This document shows, in pieces, positions 1-8,581 of a DNA stretch of 64,000 nucleotides (within the stretch, counting starts at the first letter, position 1; each line of letters starts with the position of its first letter). Under the pieces are notes generated by a model, which did not search any database, was not told the DNA's origin, and worked only from the letters and a program-made list of their open reading frames with translations. This stretch comes from Kribbella voronezhensis (GTDB lineage: Bacteria > Actinomycetota > Actinomycetes > Propionibacteriales > Kribbellaceae). The stretch spans positions 4,409,403 to 4,473,402 of the forward strand of contig NZ_SOCE01000001.1 of NCBI RefSeq assembly GCF_004365175.1. The letters run 5' to 3'. The position numbers and the translations under genes were made by a program.

Positions 1-2100
1 GCGCGGCTCCGGCTCAGGCAGCACCGGGTACGACGAAGCAGCGGCGGCCGCGTCGGTGATCTCCAGGACCTGATCGCCACCACCTGGCGAAACGCCCAGC
101 AGCAGTGACCCGTCCGGCCTGGCTTCCATGCTGTCTACCTGCGTCACCGGGCCGGGCACTCGGCGCAGCAACCCGTCGGGCGTCAGTACCGCGGTAGGCG
201 AGCTGCCACCGAGCCACAGATCCCCCCGCACATCGACAGCGAACGAGTCGACCGTCAACGAGGAACTGGCCATGTCGGAACTCAGTTGGCAGCCGGCCGG
301 AGCAATCCCGGTCACCTGCTGCGGCTGCCCGCCCGGCCTGAGCAGAACCAGCCCGGTCTCGCTGTTACGCCAGGCCGTGGTGCCGTCCGGTCCGCTGGAG
401 ACACTGTTACCAGCTGCCCCCGCCCCAGGGGCGATCAGAAACTGCTTGAGGTCCATCCCGACCCGCAACTGGTTCGCGGGGATCTGCCAGGTGGAGGTGG
501 CTCCCCAGACGACGATCGAGTGGTCCGCGTTCCGGTGGGTCAAGGCCGGGCCGACGCCGGTCGCGTAGATGTCGACGCCGGGCGTCACGTAGAGGGTGCC
601 GTCCGGATTGGTGTGGCTGAGGCTGACATCCGCCGCCACGAGGTTCAGTGGAACGGCCAGTAAGGCCCAGCGCTTCTGAGCAGCGCCGCCGGCCAGCATG
701 ACCAGCTTGTCGTCGGCGACGCCGAGCAGAGCCGGCGGTGTGACCCCATGGCTGAGCGAAACCCTCGGCAAGGCGAAGCCGTCGCGGTACTCGAACACGG
801 TCGACCCCTCGGAGCCGGTCCGGCCCAGCAACCACTCGCCCGGCGTACCGTCCAGCCTGGTTGCGATCGAGTCGAGTGGGTCGGAGGTGCCGATCGCGAC
901 CCGCATCCCCAGCCGGTCGACGAGTTGGCCACCGTGCAGATCCAGTAGCGGGTGCGGGATCCCTGCGACCACCCGCGGCTCGTACTGCGGTGCTGCCGCG
1001 GCTGGTGCGACCAGGCCGGCCGCAGTGGCGACCACCCCGGCCACGACGAGGGCCCCAACGCGCAGGGCCCGCCCGTGCGACTGACGACGTACGGCGAGAG
1101 CCAGTCCGAGGGCTAGGAGCAGTACGCCGATGCCAAGGCCCAGCCAGGCTCCCACGCCCGGGCGGTAGCCAACTCCATCGGAGAGTCTCGCTGGGAGGCG
1201 CAGGAGGGCTGTGAGGACTCCGGTGACGGTGAGGCAGCCGGTGGCGACCGCAGCTGTTTGTAGTACGGGCAGAAGCGCTCTGGGACGGACGAGGGTGAGT
1301 GTGGCTGCCGCGAGGGTGGCGGTGGCGCAAGCGGCGACGACTAGAGCCCAGGCGGATGCGTAGGGCAGGTCCCAGAGTTGGGCACGGGCGAGGCCCACCT
1401 CGGCGCCTGCCGGGCCGATCGACACCGGGTCGATCAGCTCGCGCCAGGGGAGCACGGTCGAGAGCAGCAGGAGTGCGGCGAGAGCTCCGGCGACGATCGG
1501 AGCGATCGGCCGACGGGCCGGGACATCGAGCTGTGCGGTCAGGCGGACGAAGATTTCTCGCAATTCGGACTGGTTGAGCGGTCCGTCGGGAGAATCTTCG
1601 GCGACCTCTGGAAGTACTGGTCGGGATGCCTGCGTACGGATCGCCCAGACGGCGGCGATCGCTGTCGCGAGGCTGCCGCAGGTGACGACGCCGATCACAG
1701 CCGGTGAGGTGGAGCAGCCGGTCCGTCCTTGGCCGGTCAGGCCGATCCAGGCCGTCCCGGTGATGACAGCGAGTCCGGTCGCGCCCCAGCCGCGGACCTG
1801 CTGCCGATAGCGGAAGTGGTCTGCAGCAAGGCGATCCGCGAGTACCAGGGCGAGCATGGCGATCGGCAGTGCGAGCGCTGCGCCGCGACCGTCGACCGGC
1901 TGGGTGGTTGCCCGCCAGAGATAACAGTCTGTGCCTGTCGGGCCCGGAACCAGCACGGACAGAACAGCCCCGACAGCGAGACACGCGAGTGCCGCACTCT
2001 GCCACGGCGTACGTCGTAAGGTCCTTCGATGCCGGAGTTCTTCGGTCCGGAGCAGGGCCGCCGCTGCCGTCGATTCGGTGGGAAGATCGCGCAGCGGCAT
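1..2100 (-). CDS. Multi-pass membrane protein with large exported domain (partial)
   Basis: An open minus-strand frame runs from an ATG at 2100 to the window edge, 700 codons with no stop, so the C-terminus lies outside. After about 33 charged residues there are roughly nine hydrophobic segments (about 34-53, 73-90, 107-120, 135-152, 198-217 and four more up to about residue 370, the last ending in an Ala-rich APAAAAP stretch). The remaining ~330 residues are hydrophilic with repeated turns such as PDGTLYV, PDGTTAW, PDGLLRR and PDGSLLL, which suggests an exported beta-propeller-like sensor or binding domain; that is inference. I recognise no family. There is no convincing ribosome binding site before the ATG. 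It is divergent from the scy-like gene, with 88 bp between the starts. High-Arg frames antisense or offset here are shadows. Confidence 0.75.
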   Translation of the reverse strand, partial: MPLRDLPTESTAAAALLRTEELRHRRTLRRTPWQSAALACLAVGAVLSVLVPGPTGTDCYLWRATTQPVDGRGAALALPIAMLALVLADRLAADHFRYRQQVRGWGATGLAVITGTAWIGLTGQGRTGCSTSPAVIGVVTCGSLATAIAAVWAIRTQASRPVLPEVAEDSPDGPLNQSELREIFVRLTAQLDVPARRPIAPIVAGALAALLLLSTVLPWRELIDPVSIGPAGAEVGLARAQLWDLPYASAWALVVAACATATLAAATLTLVRPRALLPVLQTAAVATGCLTVTGVLTALLRLPARLSDGVGYRPGVGAWLGLGIGVLLLALGLALAVRRQSHGRALRVGALVVAGVVATAAGLVAPAAAAPQYEPRVVAGIPHPLLDLHGGQLVDRLGMRVAIGTSDPLDSIATRLDGTPGEWLLGRTGSEGSTVFEYRDGFALPRVSLSHGVTPPALLGVADDKLVMLAGGAAQKRWALLAVPLNLVAADVSLSHTNPDGTLYVTPGVDIYATGVGPALTHRNADHSIVVWGATSTWQIPANQLRVGMDLKQFLIAPGAGAAGNSVSSGPDGTTAWRNSETGLVLLRPGGQPQQVTGIAPAGCQLSSDMASSSLTVDSFAVDVRGDLWLGGSSPTAVLTPDGLLRRVPGPVTQVDSMEARPDGSLLLGVSPGGGDQVLEITDAAAAASSYPVLPEPEPR

Positions 2101-2188
2101 GAAAAGAAGTTACCCGTCGCGCGATGTGGCTCGTTGTAAGAGCATGACTGCGTCTAGTGGACCCGGACTGTTGGAGAGGGGGTCGGAG

Positions 2189-4387
2189 ATGGAATCATCT
2201 CGTCGCATGGACGCCCCGCGTCTGCCGTTGACCCAGGAACCGGTCCCCGACGCCGGTTCCTTTGGCGTGCGGCAAGCGGGCGGCGTGCTGGAGCGGGCGC
2301 AGCGGATCGCCGACACCTTGCGCGAGCAGGCGGAGTACGAGAACGACACCGCGCTGGCTCAGGCGGAACGGATCCGGGTCGAGTCGGCGCGGGTGCGTGA
2401 GGAGGCCGAACAGGCCGCGCAGAAGCTGCGAGCCGATGCGGCAGTGGCCGCCGAGCGGCTGCTGAAGGACGCCGAGCGCGCCGCCGAGCAGCTCCGCGAC
2501 GAATCCGAGCAACGGGCCGAGCAGCTGCGGACGACGTCGGAGCAGCGCGCCGAGCAGCTTCGCAGCGAATCGGAGCAGTACGCCGAGCGGCTTCGCAGTG
2601 AGTCCGAGCAAGAGGCCGAGCGGCTTCGCAACGAGTCCGAGCAGGCCGCGCAGCAGCTTCGGAGTGAATCCGAGGCGCGGGCCGATCAGGTGCGCGCGGA
2701 CGCCGCGGAACGCGCCGAGCGCCTCCGTGCCGAATCGGAAAGCACCGCCGAGAAGCTCCGGACCGAATCCGAGGCAGCCGCCGCCAAGCTGAAGGCCGAC
2801 TCCGAGGCCGAGGCCGAGCGGGTGCGGACCGAAGCCGAAGCCGAAGCCGAGCGGGTGCGGACGGAGTCCGAGGCAGCCGCCGCGAAGCTGAAGGCGGACT
2901 CCGAGGCCGAGGCCGAGCGGGTCAGGGCCGCGGCGGAAGCCGAAGCGGAGCGGGTCACGCGGGAAGCGAACGCTGCAGCCGAGACGTTGCGGGCCGAGGC
3001 CCAGGCAGCCGCGGACGAAGTGCGGGCGGAGTCGCAGGCCGCTGCCGCGCGCCGGATCGCCCAGGCCGAGGCCGAGGCAGGCCGCCTGAAGGAAGATGCC
3101 GACGAGCTGCTCGAAGAAGCGCGCCTTGCCCGGGAGGCTGCGCAGCAGACCGTCGAGCGGGCCAGCCGGGAAGCACAGCAACTGGTCGCGGACGCCGGCG
3201 AGCAGGCGCGACTGGTGTCCCAGGCCGCGGTCCAGACCGAGACCGACCTGATCGCCCGCGCCGAGGCCGAGGCGAACGAACTGCGCACCAAGGTCGAGCG
3301 CGAGGCCGAGGCCGCCCGCGAGCGGTCCCGGGCCGAGATCGCCGAGGCGCACGCCGAGATCGAGCGCCTCCGCGGCGAGAACCGCTCCGAGCTGGAACGC
3401 CGGACCGCCGAGCTGGAGGAGACCGAGCGCGCCAAGCTCGCGGCCATCACACTCGAGATCGACAAACTCCGCACCGCCGCCCTCGAGGACATCGCCGAGC
3501 AGAAGGCCGAGGCCGAAGCCGCCAACGAACGCCTGATGGCCGACGCCCGCGCCCAGGCGAAGCTGGTCGTGGACAGCATCGAGGCCGACCGGCGTACGGC
3601 GTCCGGCGAGGCGCAGCGGATCGTCGAGGACGCGAACCGGGCCGCCGAGGCCGCCCTGGCCGAGGCCGAGAAGCAGACCGCGTGGAGCAAGAAGACCGTC
3701 GACGAGCTCGTCGCCGCGGCCGAGCAGGAAGCCCAGACCATCCGCGAGCAGGCCGCCGCCGAGGTCGCCCAGCTGGCCAAGGAGAAGCGCGCCCACCTGC
3801 GCCGGGTGATCAGCCGCTCGACGAGCCGGCTGCGCGACACCCAGGCCACGGTCGCCAAGGAGCTCGAGGACGCCCAGCGCGCGGCCGCCAAGCAGAACGC
3901 AGAGCTGACCGCCCGGGCCGAGACGATGCTGGCGGAGGCGACGCAGCAGGCCGAGCGGCTGACCTCACAGGCGCAGGCCAAGGCCGACCGGCTCAAGGCG
4001 GCCGCCGCCGTCGAGGCCCAGGAGATCGTCGAGCGGGCCACCCGCCGCGAGGCCGAGGCCGAAGCCAGCACCCAGGTACTGCGCGAGCGCGCGGCGACCG
4101 ATCTCGCCGCGGCTCAGCGGCAGTCGCACGAACTCATCCGCAAGTCCCGCGCCGAGGCCCAGCAGCTCGAGGCGCAGGCCCGCGAGCACGCCGACGAGCT
4201 GCGCGCGCAGGCCCGTAAACTTCTCGCCGACGCCGAGGCGAGGGTCGCGGCGCTGAACCAGCGCCGCGACGAGATCACCAAGGAGCTCACCCAGCTTTCG
4301 GGTGTGATCGAGGCACTCGCTGTACCGGGGTTCCGCCCAGGTGGTGGAATGTCCGTCAACGAGGGTTCCACGGGGGAATCAGGATGA
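2189..4387 (+). CDS. scy: Scy-like long coiled-coil polarity protein
   Basis: This 732-residue protein is almost entirely Ala/Glu/Arg-rich coiled coil. About residues 107-200 form exact 11-residue (hendecad) repeats of the type EQRAEQLRSES, followed by EAEAERVR-type repeats to about residue 260 and then less regular coiled coil to the end. A gene for such a protein directly upstream of filP matches Streptomyces scy, whose product organises the hyphal tip and interacts with DivIVA and FilP. Streptomyces Scy is roughly 1300 residues, so this is a short version. I chose the ATG at 2189 because GGAGAGGGGG lies about 10 bases upstream; an ATG at 2207 and an earlier in-frame ATG at 2099 are alternatives. 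FilP follows after 72 bp, probably in the same transcription unit. Assignment rests on architecture and synteny, not alignment. Confidence 0.75.
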   Translation: MESSRRMDAPRLPLTQEPVPDAGSFGVRQAGGVLERAQRIADTLREQAEYENDTALAQAERIRVESARVREEAEQAAQKLRADAAVAAERLLKDAERAAEQLRDESEQRAEQLRTTSEQRAEQLRSESEQYAERLRSESEQEAERLRNESEQAAQQLRSESEARADQVRADAAERAERLRAESESTAEKLRTESEAAAAKLKADSEAEAERVRTEAEAEAERVRTESEAAAAKLKADSEAEAERVRAAAEAEAERVTREANAAAETLRAEAQAAADEVRAESQAAAARRIAQAEAEAGRLKEDADELLEEARLAREAAQQTVERASREAQQLVADAGEQARLVSQAAVQTETDLIARAEAEANELRTKVEREAEAARERSRAEIAEAHAEIERLRGENRSELERRTAELEETERAKLAAITLEIDKLRTAALEDIAEQKAEAEAANERLMADARAQAKLVVDSIEADRRTASGEAQRIVEDANRAAEAALAEAEKQTAWSKKTVDELVAAAEQEAQTIREQAAAEVAQLAKEKRAHLRRVISRSTSRLRDTQATVAKELEDAQRAAAKQNAELTARAETMLAEATQQAERLTSQAQAKADRLKAAAAVEAQEIVERATRREAEAEASTQVLRERAATDLAAAQRQSHELIRKSRAEAQQLEAQAREHADELRAQARKLLADAEARVAALNQRRDEITKELTQLSGVIEALAVPGFRPGGGMSVNEGSTGESG

Positions 4388-4459
4388 GGACGTGACAGTC
4401 AGATCCTTGTCAGTGACAATGTGTGATCCACCCACCCACCGAAGTGAGCATCAGAAGAC

Positions 4460-5413
4460 ATGAGCAGTGAAGCCCCAACCCCGTTCCGCACCGTTCTGCG
4501 TGGCTACGAGCCTGCCCAGGTGGACCAGCACGTTCGTGAGCTGACCACCTCGCTGACCGCGCTGCAGCAGCAGTCCGAGCAGCTGCAGCGGCACGTGCAG
4601 GAGCTGCAGAGCCGGACGGACGCCGCCGAATCGGCCGTCATCTCCGCCCAGGAGGAGAGCAAGGACCGCGCCCCGACGTTCACCGAGTTCGGTGAGCGGG
4701 TCGCCAAGATCCTGTCGCTCGCCGACGACGAGGCCCGCGACCTGGTCACCCGGGCCCGGACCGACGCCGAGGCGATCGTCGCCGACGCCGAGGCGCACGC
4801 CAAGAAGGTCCGCAAGGAGGCCGAGCAGTACTCCCTGGACTGGAAGAGCGAGGTCGACGCCGAGGCTGCCCGCATCCTCGAGGAGGCCCGGACCCAGGCC
4901 GACGACATGCGCGACGAGGCCGAGCGCGACGCGACTGCCCGTCGCAGCGAGGCGCAGGCTCTGTACGAGCAGGAGCGGGCCAAGTCCGCTCAGGCCGCGG
5001 CCGCCTTCGAGACCACCCTGGCCGAGCGCCGCGGCAAGGTCGAGCAGGAGTTCGCCGCCCGGACGGCGCTGGCCGAGCAGCAGCTGGCGGCGGTCACCGA
5101 CCGTGCGGCCCAGGTGCAGCGCGAGGCCGACCGGTCCCGCTCCGAGGCGGAGCGCCTGGCCCAGCAGCAGCTGGCCGACGCCAACCGTCAGGCCCAGGAG
5201 ATCGTCGCCGCCGCGAAGGACAAGTCCGAGCGGATCCGCGCCGAGTCCGAGCGTGAGCTCGCGGCCGCGACGCAGCGCCGCGACAGCATCAACGCGCAGC
5301 TGACCAACGTCCGGCAGATGCTGGCCACGTTGTCCGGCAGCCCGGCGATGCCGCTGGACCTGCTCACCGACGACGCCGACGAGGCGACGGCGAACAGCAG
5401 CAAGAAGAACTGA
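4460..5413 (+). CDS. filP: FilP-like coiled-coil cytoskeletal protein
   Basis: The protein has 317 residues, close to Streptomyces FilP (about 310). The N-terminus carries a DivIVA-like segment (FRTVLRGYEPAQVDQHVREL), the middle is a continuous Ala/Glu/Arg coiled coil, and the end has the FilP-type block ESERELAAATQRRDSINAQL followed by TNVRQMLATLSG. FilP forms intermediate-filament-like networks in the hyphal apex and gives mechanical stiffness, acting with Scy and DivIVA. The gene lies 72 bp after the scy-like gene on the same strand and ends before a strong hairpin at 5427-5460. The ribosome binding site before the ATG is weak. The family call is supported by sequence blocks and neighbour order. 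Confidence 0.86.
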   Translation: MSSEAPTPFRTVLRGYEPAQVDQHVRELTTSLTALQQQSEQLQRHVQELQSRTDAAESAVISAQEESKDRAPTFTEFGERVAKILSLADDEARDLVTRARTDAEAIVADAEAHAKKVRKEAEQYSLDWKSEVDAEAARILEEARTQADDMRDEAERDATARRSEAQALYEQERAKSAQAAAAFETTLAERRGKVEQEFAARTALAEQQLAAVTDRAAQVQREADRSRSEAERLAQQQLADANRQAQEIVAAAKDKSERIRAESERELAAATQRRDSINAQLTNVRQMLATLSGSPAMPLDLLTDDADEATANSSKKN

Positions 5414-5426
5414 TCACCACCCGCTG

Positions 5427-5460
5427 AAGCCGGCCGGGGTCCCGAACCCCAGGCCGGCTT
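5427..5460. terminator. Bidirectional hairpin between filP and mutY
   Basis: AAGCCGGCC (5427-5435) pairs with GGCCGGCTT (5452-5460), and inside it GGGGT pairs with ACCCC around a CCCGA loop with a single bulged A. It sits between two convergent genes and can terminate both. No long T run follows on either strand, so it is of the GC-rich actinomycete type. Confidence 0.75.
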
Positions 5461-5469
5461 CCAGCACGC

Positions 5470-6363
5470 TCATCCAGGTAGCTGGTAACGCTGTCTCGGC
5501 AGCGGGTCAACCAAGCCGTCTGCGACCAGGCCGTCGAGGGCACGTTCACGCTGCGCCTGTTCGGGCCAGCAGGCGTCCAGGTCGGCTTTCGGTACAGGCC
5601 CGGCGGCGGCACGGAGTACGGCGAGTAGGCGGCCGCGGACCTGGCGGTCGGTGCCTTCGTAGGTCTGCCCTTTGCGTGGCGGCCCGTCGTACGGCGGACT
5701 GCCGGCGAGGACCCACGCGCAGCGGCTCCGGATCGGACACTCGGCACACCGTGGTGACCGGGCTGTGCACACCAGCGCGCCCAGCTCCATCGTGGCGACT
5801 GCCCAGCGCGCCGCAGTGCGCTCGTCCTCCGGCAGTGCAGTGACAGCAAGTCGCTGGTCAGCCGCAGTGGGCGAGATGCTCGGCTGCGCGCTTCCCGTCA
5901 AAGCCCGGGCGAAGACACGACGTACGTTCGTGTCCACCACCGCGTGCCGCTGCCCATACGCGAACGAAGCGATCGCAGCGGCCGTGTACGTCCCTACGCC
6001 AGGCAGTGCGAGCAGTGCAGCGTGGTCATCGGGTACTACGCCGCCGTGCTGGTCCACAATCGCCTTGGCAGCCGCGTGCAGCCGTAGAGCGCGTCTCGGG
6101 TACCCCAGACGGTCCCAGGCCCGCACAGCCTCTCCTGGCGGCTCTGCGGCCAGATCCGCCGGCTTCGGCCAGCGCTCCATCCACACCCGGTACGCCGGGA
6201 GCACCCGGGCGACCGGTGTCTGTTGCAGCATGAACTCGCTGACCATCACGGCCCACGCGCCCGCGTCCGGCTCTCGCCAGGGCAGCGAGCGGGCGTTGCC
6301 TGCGTACCAGTGCAGGACGGGCTCGTGCAGGGCTGATGCGTGGGGGAGCGGCGAGTCTGACAT
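5470..6363 (-). CDS. mutY: A/G-specific adenine glycosylase
   Basis: MutY removes adenine mispaired with 8-oxoguanine in base excision repair. The 297-residue protein shows the helix-hairpin-helix LPGVGTYTA (about 120-128), the catalytic Asp in AVVDTNVRR (D144), the catalytic Glu in SEFMLQQT (E43) and a complete iron-sulphur site C199-x6-C206-x2-C209-x5-C215. It stops at about 300 residues, so a full C-terminal NUDIX-like 8-oxoG recognition domain is missing or reduced, as in many actinobacterial MutY proteins. I used the ATG at 6363; a GTG at 6372 three codons upstream is the alternative. The start is only 32 bp from the divergent gene at 6396. It is close to disA and radA, a frequent actinobacterial grouping. 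Confidence 0.93.
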   Translation of the reverse strand: MSDSPLPHASALHEPVLHWYAGNARSLPWREPDAGAWAVMVSEFMLQQTPVARVLPAYRVWMERWPKPADLAAEPPGEAVRAWDRLGYPRRALRLHAAAKAIVDQHGGVVPDDHAALLALPGVGTYTAAAIASFAYGQRHAVVDTNVRRVFARALTGSAQPSISPTAADQRLAVTALPEDERTAARWAVATMELGALVCTARSPRCAECPIRSRCAWVLAGSPPYDGPPRKGQTYEGTDRQVRGRLLAVLRAAAGPVPKADLDACWPEQAQRERALDGLVADGLVDPLPRQRYQLPG

Positions 6364-6395
6364 GTCGAGCACAATCCTGACATTAAGGTGCGAGC

Positions 6396-7073
6396 ATGAG
6401 CAGCCTGCTCCGACCGGTCGGGCACCTGCCCGCCAGCGTCTACTGGTTCCGGCGGGGGCTTCTCCTCGTCGTCACCGTGGTCCTGCTGGTGCTGCTCGTC
6501 CGCCTGTTCGGCGGCGGCGGGGGCGAGGATCCGAAGAACTCCGCTGCCACCGATCCGGGTCAGTCGCCGAGTTCGGGGCCGCCGGCCGATCCCAGTACGA
6601 CGCCGAGCTCGACGCCGTCCGACCGGCCCACGAAAGGCCGGACGACCAAGCCCACCGCCAAGTCGTCGACACCGGTCACGCCGAAGGATGTGCAGTGCAC
6701 CGGCGCGGACGTCCGGGTCGACCTGATCCCGGCCGCCCGCAGCGTGGCCTCGGGTGCCCCGCTCAACTTCGCGGTCCAGCTGACCGCGCTGCGCGACGAG
6801 TGCAAGGCGCTGCTCGACCCGACCGTACTCTCCCTGACGATTGCCTCAGGCAACGATCAGATCTGGACCTCGACCCAGTGTGAGCAGGCGATTCCGCGCT
6901 CGACGCTCGTTGTTGCCAAGGGCAAGGTTACTGGCGCCACCATCTTGTGGAACGGCCGCCGATCCGCGCCAGGCTGTCTGCCGGGCCAGTTGCAGGCCAA
7001 GCCCGGAACCTACGTGGCCAAGGCCGTCTACGACGGACAAGCCTCGGCCACGCAGGCATTTCAGATCGTCTAG
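6396..7073 (+). CDS. Membrane-anchored exported protein with Ser/Thr/Pro linker
   Basis: The 225-residue product has a short cytoplasmic head, one strong hydrophobic helix (about residues 24-41, LLLVVTVVLLVLLVRLF), then a 50-residue linker rich in Ser, Thr, Pro and Lys, and a C-terminal domain of about 130 residues that starts near VQCTGADVRV. That domain contains four cysteines (VQCTG, DECKA, TQCEQ, PGCLP), enough for two disulphides, and is predicted to lie outside the membrane. I recognise no function. It is divergent from mutY with a 32-bp spacer. Its TAG stop shares the bases CTAG (7070-7073) with the TAG of the convergent MFS gene. Confidence 0.85.
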   Translation: MSSLLRPVGHLPASVYWFRRGLLLVVTVVLLVLLVRLFGGGGGEDPKNSAATDPGQSPSSGPPADPSTTPSSTPSDRPTKGRTTKPTAKSSTPVTPKDVQCTGADVRVDLIPAARSVASGAPLNFAVQLTALRDECKALLDPTVLSLTIASGNDQIWTSTQCEQAIPRSTLVVAKGKVTGATILWNGRRSAPGCLPGQLQAKPGTYVAKAVYDGQASATQAFQIV

Positions 7074-8581
7074 CCGGCTTCGGCGGCAACCGGCGCGTCG
7101 GTCGGACGCTGCAGGTGCTTCGGCTTGGCGAACATCAGTACCGCGATCAGCCCGATCACCAGAACGGCCGCCGGCAACAGCATCGACTGCGCCATCGCGT
7201 CACTGAACCCCTGGTGCAAGGCGACCGGCAGGTTGCCAACGCCACCCGCCTCGCTCTGTGCACTCCCCGCCGGTGCCGCAGGCAGGTTCGCGGCCAGCCG
7301 CGACTCCATCAGTACGGCGATACCCGCGCTGCCGAGCACCGCGCCGATCTGCCGGGTGGTGTTGTAGACACCCGCGCCCGCGCCGGCCTGGTGCATCGGC
7401 AGGTTCCGGGTCGCCGTCGTACCGATCGGTGCCCACATGAAGCCGTTGGCCACGCCCAGCAGCGACAACGGAAGCAGGAGCTTCCAGATCGGCACCGACG
7501 GCTCGATCACCTGGCTCAGCCAGAAGAGCGAGGCCGAGCAGCAGAGCAGGCCGAAACCGGCGATGAAGCGCGGCGGCGTACGGTCGGTCAGGCGGCCGAC
7601 GAACGGCGCCAGTGCGCCGGAGATGACGGCCATCGGAACGAACAGCAGTGCCGCCCGCGTCGGGCTGAGACCGCGCACCTCCTGCGCGTACAGCATCAGC
7701 GGGAAGGCCATCGCGGTGATCGCGAAGCCGACCGTGGTGATCGCGACGTTCGCCAGCGAGAAGTTGAGGTCCTTGAACAAGGCGAGCGGCAGCAGCGGTT
7801 CGCCCTTGTTGCGGCTCTGCCAGACCAGGAAGATCCCGATCACCACCAGGCCGGCGATGATCAGCGACCAGACCGACAGCGGTCCCGTGATCTGGCCCCA
7901 GTCGTACTTCTGCCCCTCCTGGATCCCGAACACCAGGCAGAACAGGCCGATCGTGCTCAGCGCCACCCCGATCAGGTCGAACTTGTGCTCGTGCGTCGGC
8001 AGGTCCGGCACCAGCCGCAGCGCCAGCACGAAGCCGATCACGCCGATCGGCGCGTTGATGAAGAAGATCCACTGCCAGCCGAGACTGTCGACCAGGACGC
8101 CGCCGAGGATCGGCCCGACCAGGACCGCCACACCGGCCGTCGCGCCCCACAGGCTCATCGCGCGGCCGCGCTGGTCCGGCGGGAAGATCCTGGTGATCAC
8201 GGCCATCGTCTGCGGCGTCATCATCGACGCGCCCAGGCCCTGGAAGACCCGGGCGATGATCAGCATCTCGATCGTGCCGGTCAGGCCGCACCAGACCGAG
8301 GCGAGGGTGAAGACGATCAAGCCGGTCAGGTAGAGCTTCTTCGGGCCGATCTTGTCCCCGAGCCGCCCGGTGATCAGCAGCGGTACGGCGTACGCGAGCA
8401 GGTAGGCGCTCGTCACCCAGACCACGGTGCCGACATCGGACTTCAGATCGGTCAGGATCGCGGGCGTCGCCACCGAGACGATGGTGGAGTCGATCAGGAT
8501 CATGAAGAAGCCGAGTACCAGAGCCCAGAGCGCGGGCCACGGCCTGATCTCGGGCTTCACTTGTTCTTGCGATGTGGCCAT
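7070..8581 (-). CDS. MFS drug:H+ antiporter, DHA2 (EmrB/QacA) type
   Basis: This 503-residue protein begins with the DHA2 hallmark segment (ALVLGFFMILIDSTIVSVA), followed by LITGRLGDKIGPKK (MFS motif A region), IARVFQGLGASMM and the motif-C region GVAVLVGPILGGVLVD. The length and about 14 hydrophobic segments fit the 14-TMS subfamily that exports toxic organic compounds using the proton gradient. The start codon lies inside the end of the upstream padR gene (25-bp overlap), so the regulator and pump are probably co-transcribed and translationally coupled. The last codon overlaps tail-to-tail with the gene ending at 7073. Substrate unknown. Confidence 0.92.
   Translation of the reverse strand: MATSQEQVKPEIRPWPALWALVLGFFMILIDSTIVSVATPAILTDLKSDVGTVVWVTSAYLLAYAVPLLITGRLGDKIGPKKLYLTGLIVFTLASVWCGLTGTIEMLIIARVFQGLGASMMTPQTMAVITRIFPPDQRGRAMSLWGATAGVAVLVGPILGGVLVDSLGWQWIFFINAPIGVIGFVLALRLVPDLPTHEHKFDLIGVALSTIGLFCLVFGIQEGQKYDWGQITGPLSVWSLIIAGLVVIGIFLVWQSRNKGEPLLPLALFKDLNFSLANVAITTVGFAITAMAFPLMLYAQEVRGLSPTRAALLFVPMAVISGALAPFVGRLTDRTPPRFIAGFGLLCCSASLFWLSQVIEPSVPIWKLLLPLSLLGVANGFMWAPIGTTATRNLPMHQAGAGAGVYNTTRQIGAVLGSAGIAVLMESRLAANLPAAPAGSAQSEAGGVGNLPVALHQGFSDAMAQSMLLPAAVLVIGLIAVLMFAKPKHLQRPTDAPVAAEAG

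Noticed and set aside
407..2005. Long Arg/Ser/Pro-rich minus-strand open frame of 532 codons
   Set aside because: It is an offset frame of the membrane protein gene running 2100 to 1; composition is typical of high-GC shadow frames and it lacks hydrophobic pattern or ribosome binding site.
2195..3796. Minus-strand frame antisense to scy with Gly/Leu repeats
   Set aside because: The repeats simply mirror the EAER/EQLR codon repeats of the coiled-coil gene on the other strand.
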